Translations under genes and position numbers: made by a program
The notes under the pieces: generated by a model
Told to the model about the DNA's origin: nothing
Seen by the model: only the letters and a program-made list of their open reading frames with translations
Databases searched by the model: none
From: Corbicula japonica
Taxonomy: Eukaryota > Mollusca > Bivalvia > Venerida > Cyrenidae
Length of the DNA stretch: 64,000 nucleotides
NCBI GenBank assembly: GCA_038501625.1
Contig: JAZAYU010000037.1
Coordinates: forward strand, 2,852,001 to 2,916,000
Direction of reading: 5' to 3'
Part shown: positions 25,071 to 37,500 of the stretch, one piece after another
Layout: each line of letters opens with the position of its first letter
Position numbering within the stretch: position 1 is the first letter of the stretch

Positions 25071-25430
25071 TGTGATATCCCGAGGATGCGAGAACCTCTT
25101 CGTCAGCAATAGTCTGGGAACACTGTCTAACCGGAAACCTATCCTCAGCACCTATTCTGACGGTACCTTAGGGACAGAAGTGTCTCAGACGCATGTGTTT
25201 CCAGCAATTGTCTGAAGGCACTATCTAGAAACCCTATCCTCATCACCTACTCTGAAGCTACCTTAGGGACACAAGTGTTTCAGACGCATGTGTTTCCAGC
25301 AATTGTCTGAGGACACTATCTAAATACCCTATGCTCAACATCTACTCTGAAGCTACCTTAGGGACACAAGTGTTTCAGACGCATGTGTTTCCAGCAATTG
25401 TCTGAAGACACTATCTCAAAACCCTATCAA
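25071..25430 (+). repeat. Tandem repeat, 95 bp period
   Basis: CCTTAGGGACA(C/G)AAGTGT starts at 25166, 25261 and 25356, each followed by CAGACGCATGTGTTTCCAGC. A more diverged unit precedes them from about 25071. Confidence 0.85.
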
Positions 25431-26046
25431 CCCTAGCTTCAACCAATACTATTCACATCATACATGTTGAACGAAACAACCCGGTCAATATGCCCTAGTA
25501 CAGAGATGTACTATATTGGACCTTTAATGCAGACCAAAATGTTGAATCTCAACGATGTGAATACTTCGACACTCGGCGACAGACTGCCCTGTATCAATGA
25601 ACGGTAATTGCTTTTATACCTACCGACGGAAGTCCTCGGACTTTACCGTTCAACCACACTAATTTAACACAAAGCATTAAATTCACCAAAAAGAATAAGC
25701 AGTTAGACTCGGCCCAAGCTAAATCATCAAATAATTTTCCTCACAATATGACATACGATGCCTCCACAATTTTAAAGTCGTTTTAGGAGGATTTAGACCA
25801 CAAGTTAGAAAATTTTCAAAATGAACGCATGGGTAGAAGTTTTCATCAATTTTCCAAATGAACGCATGGGTAGGAGGCATTTTAGAAATCCACGTTTTTT
25901 CGCGAATATCCCACATTAATCGACTTTTTGACTGTTATATTTCACAATATTTCATACTGAACTGCTAAAATATCATTAAGATCAGTTTGTAGTTTCGTAT
26001 CGGTAATAAGCGATACCATAGGGCCTATATAGTTTATAGTTTTATA

Positions 26047-27360
26047 GTTTCCCTAGTTCTTGCACTACTACTAAATTATCCGTACTCTTAACTTCTTGTC
26101 TTAGAGCTATTAAAGAACATGTAATTAGGTATTGCGATAAGGTTTTTGAAACTTCTGGCAAAAATTTATTTTGGTCGATTAAAAATTCAAATGACGTTTT
26201 GAAAAAGCTTAAATCAAATAATTTTCAGGCGTTCTGTTGGTCTACTTATGATTTCTCAACTTTATATACCTCGCTCCCTCATAATTTAATAAGAGACAAA
26301 CTAACAAGTCTCATTGAAAAAAAAACGTTTGCTAGAGAAAATAAAACCTTCATCGCTTGTAATGAACATAGGGCATTTTTTACAAATGGTTCTTATGATA
26401 ATTATACTTTATGGACTTGTCAAGACCTAATAGAGTCCCTAACTTTCTTACTGGATAATATTTATGTTAGATTCGGTACCTCTATTTATAAACAAGTAAT
26501 AGGCATCCCAATGGGTACTAATTGTGCACCCCTTGTTGCTGATCTGTTTTTATACTGTTATGAAAGAGACTTTATGCTATCTCTTTCTACCGAACATCAA
26601 GATGATATTATTACAGCTTTTAACAACACCTCGAGGTACCTTGATGATTTATAAAATATAGACAATAACCATTTTCCATTACTGGTTAATAAGATCTACC
26701 CTAAAGAACTACAACTTAATAAAGCGAACACTTCAGAAAAGCAAGCAAACTTTCTCGATCTAAATCTGTCAATTGAAAATGGTTATGTCACTACTAAAAT
26801 ATATGATAAAAGAGATGATTTTGATTTTAATATAGTAAATTTTCCGTTTTTAGACGGCGATGTTCCCCGTGCAACATCTTACGGGGTTTATATTTCACAG
26901 TTTGTTCGCTTTTCAAGAGCTTGCAACGATATTAATGATTTCAATGAACGTTATCTTTGCATTACAGAAAAACTTTTAAAACAAGGTTATCGGTATCACA
27001 AATTAAGGAAAACATTTTGCAAGTTTATTCGTCGATACCCAGATCTAATTCATAAATACAGGTGCAGTTTAAAATCACTATTGCAACATGGTATTTCACA
27101 GCCAGTTTTTTTTATGGATATTTAATTTATAAACTTAAGGATAAAAGGCAATGTTAATTTTTCCCGGTTATTCGTAAAAACCATCTGTAAATTTAAAAAG
27201 AAAGGTTACCAACATGATATTTTACAGCGCTCTGCATGCCTGGTGATTAACCCTTCTACAGTTGATCATTATGCTTACCTCTTTGGTTGCACGACGGTGG
27301 CAGGGATTTAAGAGTTTATGAAGGTTTATGGGAAAATCTTTTCTTAAAAGAACCTAGAAG
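26047..27360 (+). pseudogene. Decayed reverse transcriptase of a retroelement (Penelope-like candidate)
   Basis: An open frame running from about 26047 reads through YDFSTLYTSLPHNLI, VIGIPMGTNCAPLVADLFLY and SRYLDDL, the typical blocks of a reverse transcriptase palm ending in the YxDD catalytic box. A TAA at 26652-26654 follows YLDDL directly, and the same frame then continues (IDNNHFPLLVNKIY, ATSYGVYISQFVRFSRACND) to a stop at 27122-27124, with further similar-looking coding residue beyond. The upstream part also lacks a start codon. It is therefore a 5'-truncated, inactivated copy. The IPMGTNCAP signature is common in invertebrate retroelements that I associate with Penelope-like elements, but the class assignment is uncertain. 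Confidence 0.7.
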
Positions 27361-27599
27361 CTCGATTTGTTTCTTTTATCCCTGTCATTGTGTTCTTGCT
27401 GATTTTACTCCAGTTGCTCTGGTTTCGGTTTGATCATCGAGTATCCGCCCTTTGGCTTTGCAATGCTATTAGATTCTTATGTTTTATATGTTTGTGTGCT
27501 TTTGCATGCAACATTGTTGAGCCAGTAAGTGGGTTGGAGTTGTTTCAGCAAGACAACGTGTATTTGTTTTGTGATATGAGGACCTGTTGGGGCAAGTGT

Positions 27600-27794
27600 G
27601 AGGTTGGTGCACCCTAGAACCTGGTTTAAACCCCCAGTGGCAATTTTATTTGCCACTGACCGTTCCAAGGCGGTAACCCCTCGGGTTCTCATTTTTGTTT
27701 ATTGTTAGTGGTGTCTTTTTTGAAACTGATCATTTTATTAACCATGCTCTCTCCCTCTCTCCTCTTTTTGACTGTGTGGGGAGGCTGTTTTTTT
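27600..27794 (+). mobile_element. 3' tail of the reverse-transcriptase element
   Basis: This stretch (from GGTTTAAACCCCCAGTGG to GTGTGGGGAGGCTGTTTT) is closely matched at 57440-57600. It follows the decayed RT at the right distance, so it is probably its 3' non-coding tail. The tail resumes at 29343 after an inserted element. Confidence 0.6.
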
Positions 27795-27835
27795 ATGCCC
27801 CCGCCATGAAATGGCGACGGGCATTAAGAGTTGCT

Positions 27836-27915
27836 CCTGTCCGTCCGTCCTTCCGTCCGTCCGTCCGTCCGTCCGTCTGTCCGTCCGTCCGTCCGTCCGT
27901 CCGTCCGTCCGTCCG
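27836..27915 (+). repeat. (CCGT)n microsatellite
   Basis: About 20 units of CCGT with a few interruptions, located near the 5' end of the nested element. Confidence 0.9.
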
Positions 27916-27927
27916 AAATTCTCGTGA

Positions 27928-28600
27928 ACGCAACTCCTCCTAAACTACTGGTGGGAATTTCATGAAACTTTACCACAATGCTTGGCTTGATATGTAGTTG
28001 TGCATGAAGGTGGGGTTTCGCTCTTACATGTTCCGTTCAGAAGTTATGGCCCTTTGATACTTCCATTTACATTAGTTTTAACAGGAATATATCTTGTGAA
28101 CGCAACTCCTCCTAAACTACTGGTGGGAATTTAATGAAACTTTACCACAATGCTTGGCTTGATATGTAGTTGTGCATGAAGGTGGGGTTTTGCTCTTACG
28201 TGTTCCGTTCAGAAGTTATGGCCCTTTGATACTTCCATTTACATTAGTTTTAATAGGAATATATCTTGTGAACGCAACTTCTCCTTAACTACTGGTGTGA
28301 ATTTAATGAAACTTTACCACAATGCTTGGCTTGATATGTAGTTGTGCATGAAGGTGGGGTTTCGCTCTTACATGTTCTGTTCAGAAGTTATGGCCCTTTG
28401 ATACTTCCATTTACATTAGTTTTAATAGGAATATATCTCGTGAACGCAACTCCTCCTAAACTACTGGTGGGAATTTAATAAAACTTTACCACAATGCTTG
28501 GCCTGATATGTTGTTGTGCATAAAGGCGGGGTTTTGCTCTTACATGTTCTGTTCAAAAGTTATGGCCCTTTGATAATTTCATTTACATTAGTTTTATTCT
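27928..28600 (+). repeat. Four tandem units of about 171 bp
   Basis: Each unit starts near AACGCAACT(C/T)CTCC and contains ACTTTACCACAATGCTTGGC and GTTATGGCCCTTTGATA. The fourth unit is the most diverged. Confidence 0.85.
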
Positions 28601-29342
28601 TATATTTTGTGTTAAGCAAAATATGCATGTTGCCCATAACTTTAAAACTACTTGAGATATTGCCTTGAAACTTGAAATATATTTTCACCATCAAAATCTA
28701 CATCATAACCAACAAGATCCATAACCCTGCTTCCAATATTTTTTCAAATTATGCCCCTTTTTCACTTACATTTTGTGTTAAGCAAAATATACACTTGGCC
28801 CTTAACTTTCTTATGAAAGGAGGGATTTCAAAATAACTTGGCACAAATGTTCATCATGACAAGGTGTTGCATACAACACCCATGCCTGTAGGTCCAAGGT
28901 CAAGGTCACTGTTACTAAAAATAGAAATTTCTTGCAAAATTGTGTCGGCTCTGTAACTTTGTTATTTGTCATTGGATTTTTAAATAACTTGGTTTAATCG
29001 ATCACCATATTAAGACTGTGTGTCACATAAATTCCCAAGCCTGTAGGTCCAAGGTCAAGGTCACTGTTCCTAAAAATAGAATTTTCTTCTCCAGGCTGTA
29101 ACTTTGTTATGAATGGAGGGATTTCAAAATAACTTGGCACAAATGTTCACCATGACAAGGCGGTGTGTCCGCACAATACCCATGCCTGTAGATCCAAGGT
29201 CAAGGTCACTGTTACTAAAAATAGAATTTTCTTGTAATAGGAATATAATTATCTCGTGAACACAACTTGTTCTACACTACTGCTGGGAGCTTTATGAAAA
29301 ACCTATAGCGGGGGCATCCGTGTCCTTTGGACACATTTCTAG

Positions 29343-29450
29343 TTTCTGTATGTGGCGATACCTGATATGCATATTTCACCTTTTTATCATGCTAACGAAA
29401 CTTCTGACATCTCATTATAACTCCTATGCTTCCCATGATAATTCATTATT
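29343..29450 (+). mobile_element. Distal part of the retroelement tail
   Basis: GTATGTGGCGATACCTGATATGC continues what 57600-57650 shows as one piece (GAATGTGGCAATTCCTGGTATGC). The end point is approximate. Confidence 0.5.
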
Positions 29451-30527
29451 CTCTGCTTCAGACGTAAAATTTAATATTCATTTATGTTGACACCAAAGAG
29501 CAAGAAACACTAATGTTAAAGTATTTACTTCGACACTTCATGATTAACTCCCCTTTTTCTAACCTCCGCCATTTGTAATATTTAGAAAGAATTGAAAACA
29601 AAAATTATTATAGTTGCTTTGGTCTACATATACATTTATGACAATATTCCCATTTGAGGAAAAAGCCGAGATTTTAAGACCCTTTTAAAATATCGTTTAG
29701 TCTTATTCAAACATCATGTATATATTGAAGTGAATTCGAAGTTGTAAAACACATTTTTCTTGTTAATTTTCTAGCACTTGTGCGCATTATTTCCGTCGCT
29801 TGACAGAGGAGAAAACTTGAAATCTGACATTTGGCTTTTTTTCTTTATATACTACTCAAAGTTTGCTAAGCACCAATAATATTTTTGTACATGTCATCTG
29901 GTGTATCCCGGTTATAAATTTTATTTTTTTTTAATTTATTTTAATTCACCTGATTAATGACTGATTTGACTAATGTTTGTTGTAATGTGTTTACGGGGTT
30001 TATTTTGAATTTGAAATGGATATCGGGGATGTGCAAAAATCAATGTTATTGCATATAATGAAGACATTCCCTTTAAAAACTGTCCTTAAGGAATATTGTG
30101 CAACTGCGCACATAATTTTACAAAAGTGTGCATTTTTTCAATAGACAAATGGAAAACCAATTAGTTCTTATTGTTATAAGTTGTAGGCCTTGTCAAAGGC
30201 TTGAAAAAAAGCATTTTAGTGCATATTCTTGGGTAGTTTTGAAGTATACAGTTTAAAATATTTTACAACATTTTATCTGAATGGACGAGTGATCGAATGA
30301 ATGAGTGCGTGAATTGTTCAACTTCCGCATGAATATGACTAAAATACTGTTGAAACCGGGTGTTAAACCCAACAAATAATATGATACGTAAATAATGACG
30401 CTAACCGGTATGTATTTTGTGTCACAAAAATCGGCTGCTGATCTCTTGAAACAAATCCTATGCTTGGGACAAACTATCGTCAAAATCTTAAAATTGAATA
30501 TGTCTAAGGTGTGTAAGTCGGATATAA

Positions 30528-30665
30528 ACCTCGTACATCGGTGTTTCTGTGTAGGAAATACCTGGTCACGAGCTTCTTGTAACACCGAGAGCGCGAAACA
30601 AAAACCATATATTATGTACAAGCATGAAGCTCGTGGCCAGGTTTTTTCTACACAGAAACACCTCG
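30528..30665. repeat. Long imperfect inverted repeat
   Basis: Left arm words GGTGTTTCTGTGTAGGAAA and CCTGGTCACGAGCTTC pair with GAAGCTCGTGGCCAGG and TTTCTACACAGAAACACC at the right. A 26-base stretch from the loop (AACAAAAACCATATATTATG onward) also recurs at 31072. Confidence 0.75.
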
Positions 30666-31505
30666 TATTCGGTTGATATCCTATACGTAATGAGAGTTCA
30701 TGCATCACAAGCTTACAATTATCGATTATCGATTTATGGACGCTTTCATTGGTTATCACATTAAAATCAACATGTACACGGCATTAACAAAAGTAAGTTT
30801 AAAAGTTTTATTTGTGTTATATCTTTTTTTTTATTTTATTGATACTTAAGAGACTATTTATGTTTTAAAACAACAAATGAACATAGCAGTGCTGAAAATT
30901 TCAAGAGGCAGTGAAAAAAATGGGAATTTAAAGCTGTGCGATTTCCACCACAGTTTTGATCATAACTGCTTGAGACGTAAAGGACAGACATCTGTAAAAA
31001 GTCAGTATGATATTGGGTCTGTGCTTGCAGTCGAATTATTGAGACTACCGTAATACTGCTGAGCGAATTGAACAAAAACCATATATTATGTACAAGATCA
31101 TTAAAATGCAAAATGTTGTACATATAAAATTTTGTACATATTCTTGTATATAGCACACTCCATTACTTTACCTAGAGAAAAAAAAGGCAGTAGATGTTTT
31201 ATGGATGGCCATGATATATTAGAAAATGGACTTTAGCAAATGTAATACAAAAAGAAAAATAAGACTGGTGGCATATATTTCTATTACCCATTTTAAATAA
31301 TGGAAAAACAAAAACTTTTTTTAATTTGTCAGAAAATAGATTTGATTGTACTCAAAATATTAACAGTTTATTTAGTTTTTCCGAAGTCAATTTGCATTTT
31401 CTACTTGAAATATATTGCAGAGGCTTAAGTGATGACGTATCGCAGCGAAACAGTCAAACAAAGTATTTGTGTGTGTTATATCATCTTTCGGTACGTTTAG
31501 GAAAA

Positions 31506-34500
31506 ATGGCTGCGCTCAGACGGTTTGTCAAGTTTGGAGCAGTTTCTCCAGAATTTAAAAACAAAGGTTTGTTTATGTGGTTATTGAGTAATTAAACGAA
31601 CTCAAAATAAGTAAATTATTATGTTGATCACAAGAATAATGGACGACAAATATTAGAGGCGGTGTCGGGTTCAGATTTATTTAGGTCAAAAATGATAACG
31701 TTTGTCAAAGACATTAGGGTTTCATAATCGGACAAAAATCATAATCGATCATCGGAAATAATCGAACATTCCTTTTCGATCAGTCATCGATTATATAATC
31801 GAAGCATTTACAATAACAATGTGCATGCTTTAATAAAGAAGAATTTTATTTATAGGAATTATTTATTAATATTCTAGCAACAAAAATACTCATAATTTGT
31901 TATTATTGTGCATTTTTTCTATTTTGCAAAGAAAGCAAATTTCAAAATGATATTGTTAAGAATCTTCAGCCTGCTAAAGGCATGCAAAACACACAAAAAT
32001 TCCTTATAGAGGAATTTGTTTAAAAAATAGGAAAAAAATTAATTGGGGACACGAATGGGGTCAAAATTCGGTCCTACAATCGTGAGATGAGGGCCCAGTA
32101 TAGAACTACTGTATTATAACAAATGGATATCAGTATATTTTCTGGTATGAATTAGCATTTACATGAACCACACTTCTAGCCCACAACTGCTTGTATTGTA
32201 ATTTGTAATCGTATCTGATATGAGCATAGGGTATAGGCTGCAGGTACAGGAGTATTTTTTCTTGAAATACTTAGTGGGAGAACATATTCCAAAGCTTATT
32301 TAGAACCAAAATAACACTGATCTATGTCATATATCAAACACTGTTTTTGTTTTGATATGTACAGTGATCTCCCTTGTGAGCTGCTTAAAGAACAGCAAAC
32401 CAATGATCGATTATTAAATTTCGTAATCGATTATCGAAAATCAATCCTTAAAACGATCGATTTTCGATTATAATCGATCATCGTTTAATCCCTAAAAGAC
32501 ATACAGAGTCTGCTTAAGTTACCGTTCCAGTTCTGTATGATACTATCTGTAATGGTATGTAGCCACTGCTGGCATATGTTCTACTGGGAGTGGAGGATTA
32601 GTTAATCCTGTTGAACGGCTGACTTGAAGCCCTTTTCTGTCTGTGCATGCTCAATTCTGTAGTGCCGGCAGCATAAGGTCACTTCCATCAGCCTCACTGG
32701 TGAGCTAGCTTTTATGCCACTTGGTTAAAGTGTACAGACTGTAAAACGAGTTAAGCAATGGTTTGCTCGGTCAATGCCTGGATGGGTGTCCCACTGGGGG
32801 GTGGTTGGTTTGCCCCCGTTGGGAATTACTTCACTTTTTCAGAAGTGCTTGAGGAGCCCATGTGATTGTTTCCGAGTGGGGGTTGGCTAGAAACTGCAGT
32901 CCACAGGTCTGTGCGGTTGATGCCTAAGCTCTGAAAAATTAAAGGATGGGAGTGTAGTGCTAGCAGCATAAGGTCACTTCCAACAGCCTTGCTGTTCAGC
33001 TAGCTTTTCAGTGACATGGTTAAAGTGTACCGACTGTCAAAACTAGTAAAGCAACAATTCGCTCGGTCAATGCCTCGATGGGTGTCTGACTGGGGGTGGT
33101 TGGTTCACCCCAAGTTGGGAATTACTTCAATTTTATGATCCATCCCAGGTGGCTCCAGTCCATTTGTGTTTTAACATAGAATGAATTTTGAAATTGCACA
33201 CTTAAAATGGAAATCCTCTACCAAGACTCTCCAGCTTACAGTTACTGTATCTATGCTCTACCAACTGAGATTACAATGCCACCTGTCTCAAGTACTACTA
33301 CATTCCAAATCCCTCATCCCACCTAACTCTAATTATTTGGCAAATTTGAGGAAGATACTGCCTTGTTTTAATCCTTCAAATGCTATGCCCAAAAGAGCTC
33401 CAAGGGTAATCCACTTTTCACAACAACGCCAATGTGGCACTTTTGCAATGGAAGATAAAGCCTCCAGGACTCAATCCTTCAGCTTATTGAGCAGGGCCTT
33501 TTTCGCCATTTTTGGAATATTACCTTTACCCCTGGAATTAGAAAATTTTGCATCATTTTGCAAGCTATTGGGCATTTTTTTCCATTACTTGGGAATAAAA
33601 AGTTTTACTGATATTAAATATTCTCATTAATTGCTGAATGAAAGAAACAAATGATGCCTGATTATTTATCAAGCTATCTTCATGGTAGTCTCTTGAAGCC
33701 AAGATGTCTTATTGATGTGAATGCATGTGGCTTCTGAGACCAATGTCAGAAGCACAGATGGAATTGAAGGAAGTTCAAATTTTCTTGCATAAAAATACAA
33801 AAATCTTAATCTATTGAAATCCCTGTAAAATGAAAATTGGTCAGGTGATAGTCTTGAAAAATAGTTAGAAACTGCTAGTATCTGCATGCACATTCTTGTA
33901 TACTTCCAGTCAGTTTGTTAAAGGTGTTGAGATGTATGAGCACAGCAGGCCTGCCGGGCCTGTCAGAGACACATCAGATGCTGAGAAAAACATGTCGAGA
34001 CTTTGCCGACAAAGAACTTATTCCTATAGCTGCTAGACTGGATAAAGAAGGCAAATTCCCCAAGGAACAGGTAGTGGGTCTCTTTGAACCTCTCGGGCAA
34101 TTTAGCACAGAACTATGGCAGTGTTTAACTATGTGTTGTTGAGACTTTGACACCTTGCATCTAGAGTTTTCTATCAACCATGAACATTAATAACTTTAAT
34201 TTCTAAAATTATTGATTTTTCTGTCTGTATTCTGGAAATAGAAGTAATTTTGGTATTGTCATCACACGATTATCAGTTTTTATCAGTACACATATTATTA
34301 TATTATGCTATTTTGTATCAATTTTGTTGAGATAATGATAAGAGGTCTTTTATCATCAGTACTGAAATGATCATGTATTGCTGCACATGTTCTAGGTAAA
34401 GAAGTTGGGGGATCTTGGCTTGCTGTGTGTGGATATAGCGGATTCTGATGGAGGTACAGGGTTGGACTACCTTGCCTATGCTATAGCCATGGAGGAGATC

Positions 34501-37500
34501 AGCCGAGGATGTGCCAGCACAGGAGTTATCATGAGTGTAAATAATGTAAGTAAGCCTGCACAGAATTACTGCTAACTGTAGATTTATGGGAAATCTTCCT
34601 CAACTTTACCTACTATTTCTCTCATTGCAGAATTTAAATCCTGGGCAAATTGGGTAGATCCATATCTATATGCTGATTAGTGCAGTCTGTGCCCAAGGTT
34701 ATAAAACTGAGCATGGAAACCAGTCTCAAATCTCAAGCATCTGATTGGCTGAAATGGCGACCAGTCGCCATTTTAGCCAATCAGATCCTTGAGATTTGAG
34801 ACTGGTTTCCAAACTCAGCTTTATAACCTTCAGCCCAGGTCTAGCTTACTCTGTTTGCTCCTTTGGTCAGAAATAACACAATGACCCTTAAAGCTTGATA
34901 TTTGATCTGATCAAAGAGCTGGCTGATCTGGATCTACACTGGTTATACATGGGATATAAACTGTATTCAAGAAGTTAAATGACAATTGACTTTTAGTTCA
35001 TCCATTATTTCAATGTTTTTCGATAAATTGATAAACAAAAACAATGTACATTGGATAGCTTGTGCACTGATTTACAGGCTTACATTTAGCAGGGTCTAGA
35101 CTGGGGACAATCCTAAATCTTTATTAATGGTAGCATCAGAATGAAGTATTTTGGTTTATCATTAAAGAAATAATAATGCCGTGTATTACCACCTTTCCAG
35201 TCGTTATACCTTGGTCCACTGAAGATGTATGCTACTTCTGATCAGAAGGAAAAGTTTCTGAAACCATTCCTAAATGGCGATAGAGTTGGCTGCTTTGCTC
35301 TAAGTGAACCAGGTAATAACTGTTAATATATGTTACTGCAGACATCATGTTAAAAGTCATAGATCTGAAAACAAACATAGAGTTTACTTGTAGCATTAAA
35401 GTAGGTTAACCAGGCATAGGAATTCTTGTTGGTCCCCAAGCCAGGAATTGGTTTATTTCATATGATTCCAGACAGATTTCAGTTTATATAGGTGAAAAAA
35501 ATTACAGCTATTAAATATAATTTCAGACCACTTGAAATTCAGTGGTTCTGTTAAACTGCCGTAATATAAGTGTTGTTAACCATCCCATATTGTTGGCATA
35601 ATTATTTCCAATGTTATAATTACAATTAATTAGAAAATCCTCCAGACCTCCTCTTGTGACATCACATCTGACAAACATAAATTCTTAGAATGGTTCACCT
35701 GTTGAGAGAATCTGGAGCCATCAAGGTAACTAGGTCAAATCAAAGGTTCACATTGTTACCATACTGGAGGATGCATTATTTATAGTCCTTTTGAAGAAAG
35801 GGATTACTTTGCCTGTCTGTCAAACCCTCCGTCACAAAAACTAAATGTTGGCTATACACGTAACTTAGCCATTTCGTAATATTTCTTCACCATAATTTCA
35901 AATTATATTGCATATGACAACACGATCGTGATGATCTCAAATTCAAGATCAAATTTGATGGAGTTATGTTTCTTTTTGTACTTGGATTTTGACATGAAGT
36001 TATAACTTTGCCATTTCTCATGAAATTTTAAACAAACTAAAATTTTATTGGTTATGACAACACACCTGTGATGATGCCAAATTCTATAGATCAAGGTCAC
36101 ATTTGATATAGTTATGCTCCTTTTTGTACATGGACTTTTACATAAAAACTTAACATTGGCTGTAACTTTGCTATTTCTTAAAATTACTTCATCAAATTTT
36201 CAAATTTCTTCTTTAATGATGCCAAGTTCTTAAGATCAAGGTCACATTTGATGGAGTTATGCCCCTTTCTGTACTTGCACTTTTATTCTGACAAAGTACC
36301 AGAGAGCAACAACTCATCTAGTTTTATCTTATTATCACCATATCCTGATGCTATCTACTTCACTTCAGTTAAAACACTGGGACAGGTGTACATGTATTAT
36401 ACAAAAGTGGGTCAGTGTGTCAAATCACCGGAAAACCTTGCCACATGTAACATACATGAGACACATTTTTTCTTCCCGATTATTGCCAAAGTTGGTATTG
36501 TTGTTGACAGATTTTGTATGTTGTTTACCAGGGAATGGCAGTGATGCTGGTGCTGCGTCTACCACAGCCCGGCTGGTGGGAAATGAGTGGGTGCTCAATG
36601 GAACTAAAGCCTGGATTACAAATGGTTATGAGGCCGAAGCTACAGTGGTAAACTGTTATTATTTGATTGAGACTAATTTACAAAACTAATAGCTTGCATA
36701 AAAAAGAAGTGCATAAAAACATTGTTTTTAACCGTTTTCTTTGTAAAACCCTGGTTATTAGATTGGGGTATGTTGTGGGGTGGGTGGTGGCGGGTGCCAA
36801 CATTTCATAACTTTGTTTGTTCAGTTAACTTTTTCTCAGTACTTCACCATTCAAGGTTGAGCTATGAAAGTTAACATAGTTGTCTGATATCATAATAAAA
36901 TTATCAGGACAAGTTTCATAACACTTGACTGTATTTTGTCATAGTTATGTCCCCTTTTCACTTAAAATTTAAGAAGAAAACTTGTTTGTCACATTGTGCC
37001 ATCTTCTTGATATTTTGATAAACTGGTTTACTTTCTCTTTTTTTTTAATTTGAACTGATCCTAAACTCCTTGAATTAATGTAATTAAAAGGACCGGGTGT
37101 AATAAAATTTATTTAAAATATGTTTCATTTTGATGTTTTCTAGAATTGTTTGACTGAATATAGCTTACAGCTAACACTTTAGTAAGACTGCACAGATGTC
37201 CAGACTAAACTTGGTTTTTCTTCACAGACATCAAGAATGATAACTCATGTTTCGGTATTTTTTATAGTCATGCCTCTTTTAAGAGCAACTTTAACATGAT
37301 GTTTCCCGTTACTTAACTTTGAAAGTACTAGTCCTATTCACTTAATACTTGGAATATATCATCTGCATGAACAAAGCTGTTGTTGATAACAAGAATGATA
37401 ATTTCTCTTTAACTATTTTTGTCGTTATGCCATTTTCAAATGCTATTTAGGCGACACATGTTCCTAGAAACACCAAATTCTAGTTACTGGTTGTGAGACT

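Larger units (their letters stand above)
18600..26046. other. Gene-free region between CYB5D2 and the retroelement
   Basis: Apart from the GC island, the CT-rich tract, the CAGG-end element and the 95 bp tandem repeat, I see no supported feature. 22460-25070 appears unique and non-coding. Confidence 0.5.
27795..29342 (+). mobile_element. 1.5 kb repeat element with TGCCCCCGC ends, nested in the retroelement tail
   Basis: The element begins ATGCCCCCGCCATGAAATGG and ends GCGGGGGCATCCGTGTCC plus about 25 bases, so the ends carry a short inverted TGCCCCCGC. Inside are a (CCGT)n microsatellite, four tandem units of about 171 bp (starting near 27928, 28099, 28270 and 28442, each with CTACTGGTG), and a second block repeating CCAAGGTCAAGGTCACTGTT. 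No coding capacity was seen. Comparison with the tail copy at 57.4 kb shows that the sequence is continuous without this insert. Confidence 0.65.

Noticed and set aside
33181..33630. 149-residue open frame in ACADS intron 1
   Set aside because: It overlaps a SINE-like sequence, has no recognisable domain, and reads like translated repeat DNA.
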